33,630 nt of DNA from an uncultured Eubacteriales bacterium (GTDB taxonomy: Bacteria > Bacillota > Clostridia > Oscillospirales > Acutalibacteraceae): positions 1 through 33,630 of the forward strand of contig OMYO01000020.1 in the NCBI GenBank assembly GCA_900315285.1, read 5' to 3'. Positions 33,489 to 33,630 of this stretch are shown here, in pieces. The notes under the pieces were generated by a model, which did no database searches, was not told the origin of the DNA, and was given only the letters and a program-made list of their open reading frames with translations. The position numbers and the translations under genes are program-made. The first letter of the stretch is position 1. Each line of letters starts with the position of its first letter.

Positions 33489-33524
33489 TTTACCGCATTT
33501 TCAAATTTTTTGAAATGCAGTAAA
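33489..33524. repeat. Inverted repeat in the right-end intergenic region
   Basis: TTTAC-GCATTT-CAAA on the left can pair with TTTG-AAATGC-GTAAA on the right with two small bulges. It lies just beyond the sigma gene terminator in an AT-rich stretch (33481-33630). I see no gene there; the closing AGGAG at 33626 may be the ribosome site of a gene outside the window. Confidence 0.5.
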
Positions 33525-33630
33525 AATATTATTGGTAGATTGTAGAATCAACTTGAACAACTAAATAAAAAGAAGATCCATAGATCATCCTTTTGGTAGA
33601 ATTAAGTTACCACACCAAACCAACCAGGAG

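Overview
The window looks like a housekeeping stretch of chromosome from an anaerobic, moderately GC-rich Firmicute of the class Clostridia, probably near Oscillospiraceae/Ruminococcaceae. This is inferred from strong AGGAGG-type ribosome binding sites, PlsY, ZapA, Rrf2 and ABC-F genes of Firmicute type, a cobalamin methionine synthase split from its activation domain, and an rRNA-style leader at the left edge. I see no prophage, insertion sequence, plasmid gene or cas gene.

Layout. 1-143: promoter and leader of a probable rRNA operon reading left out of the window. 247-1131: exported tyrosine phosphatase. 1199-4513 (minus): lipase, LysR regulator and an HSL-type esterase. 4694-9030: glycogen phosphorylase with a GH13 glucosidase/amylase, a glycogen or maltodextrin breakdown operon. 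9185-9865 (minus): MTA/SAH nucleosidase, divergent from zapA and a small basic ORF (9983-10577). 10637-13210: U32 peptidase-family protein and dUTPase. 13211-13803: long gap with repeat array 1. 13804-15350 (minus): SDR oxidoreductase and a lipoprotein. 15469-15544: tRNA-Thr(CGT). 15684-21504 (minus): exported nitrilase-fold amidohydrolase; ABC-F ATPase, GH36-like glycosidase and GNAT acetyltransferase operon; Rrf2 regulator. 21577-22302: plsY. 22303-22992: long gap with a candidate small RNA or 3' UTR and repeat array 2. 22993-26317 (minus): MATE exporter, cytidylate-kinase-like protein and a CLC-type channel/antiporter resembling the fluoride clade. 26419-30416 (minus): metF, methionine synthase activation protein and metH. 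30559-32175 (minus): ispE and a surface leucine-rich-repeat-like protein. 32289-33443: an ECF-type sigma factor with its own membrane anchor.

Functional links. The metF, activation-protein and metH genes make a complete methyl-transfer module (methylene-THF to methyl-THF to methionine), and the MTA/SAH nucleosidase recycles by-products of the same methyl cycle. The phosphorylase and GH13 enzyme act together on stored or imported glucan.

The strongest candidate for something undescribed is the pair of arrays at 13265-13651 and 22564-22913. Each has six roughly 39-bp units of the form CTCATAC(A or C)-N23-(T or G)GTATGAG, mostly repeating every 64 bp (31 + 33 bp, close to three helical turns each). 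A loosely conserved ATTTCC lies inside several units. The two arrays differ at the eighth arm base: A-T pairs in array 1, mostly C-G in array 2. Both lie between convergent genes in the two longest non-coding gaps of the window.
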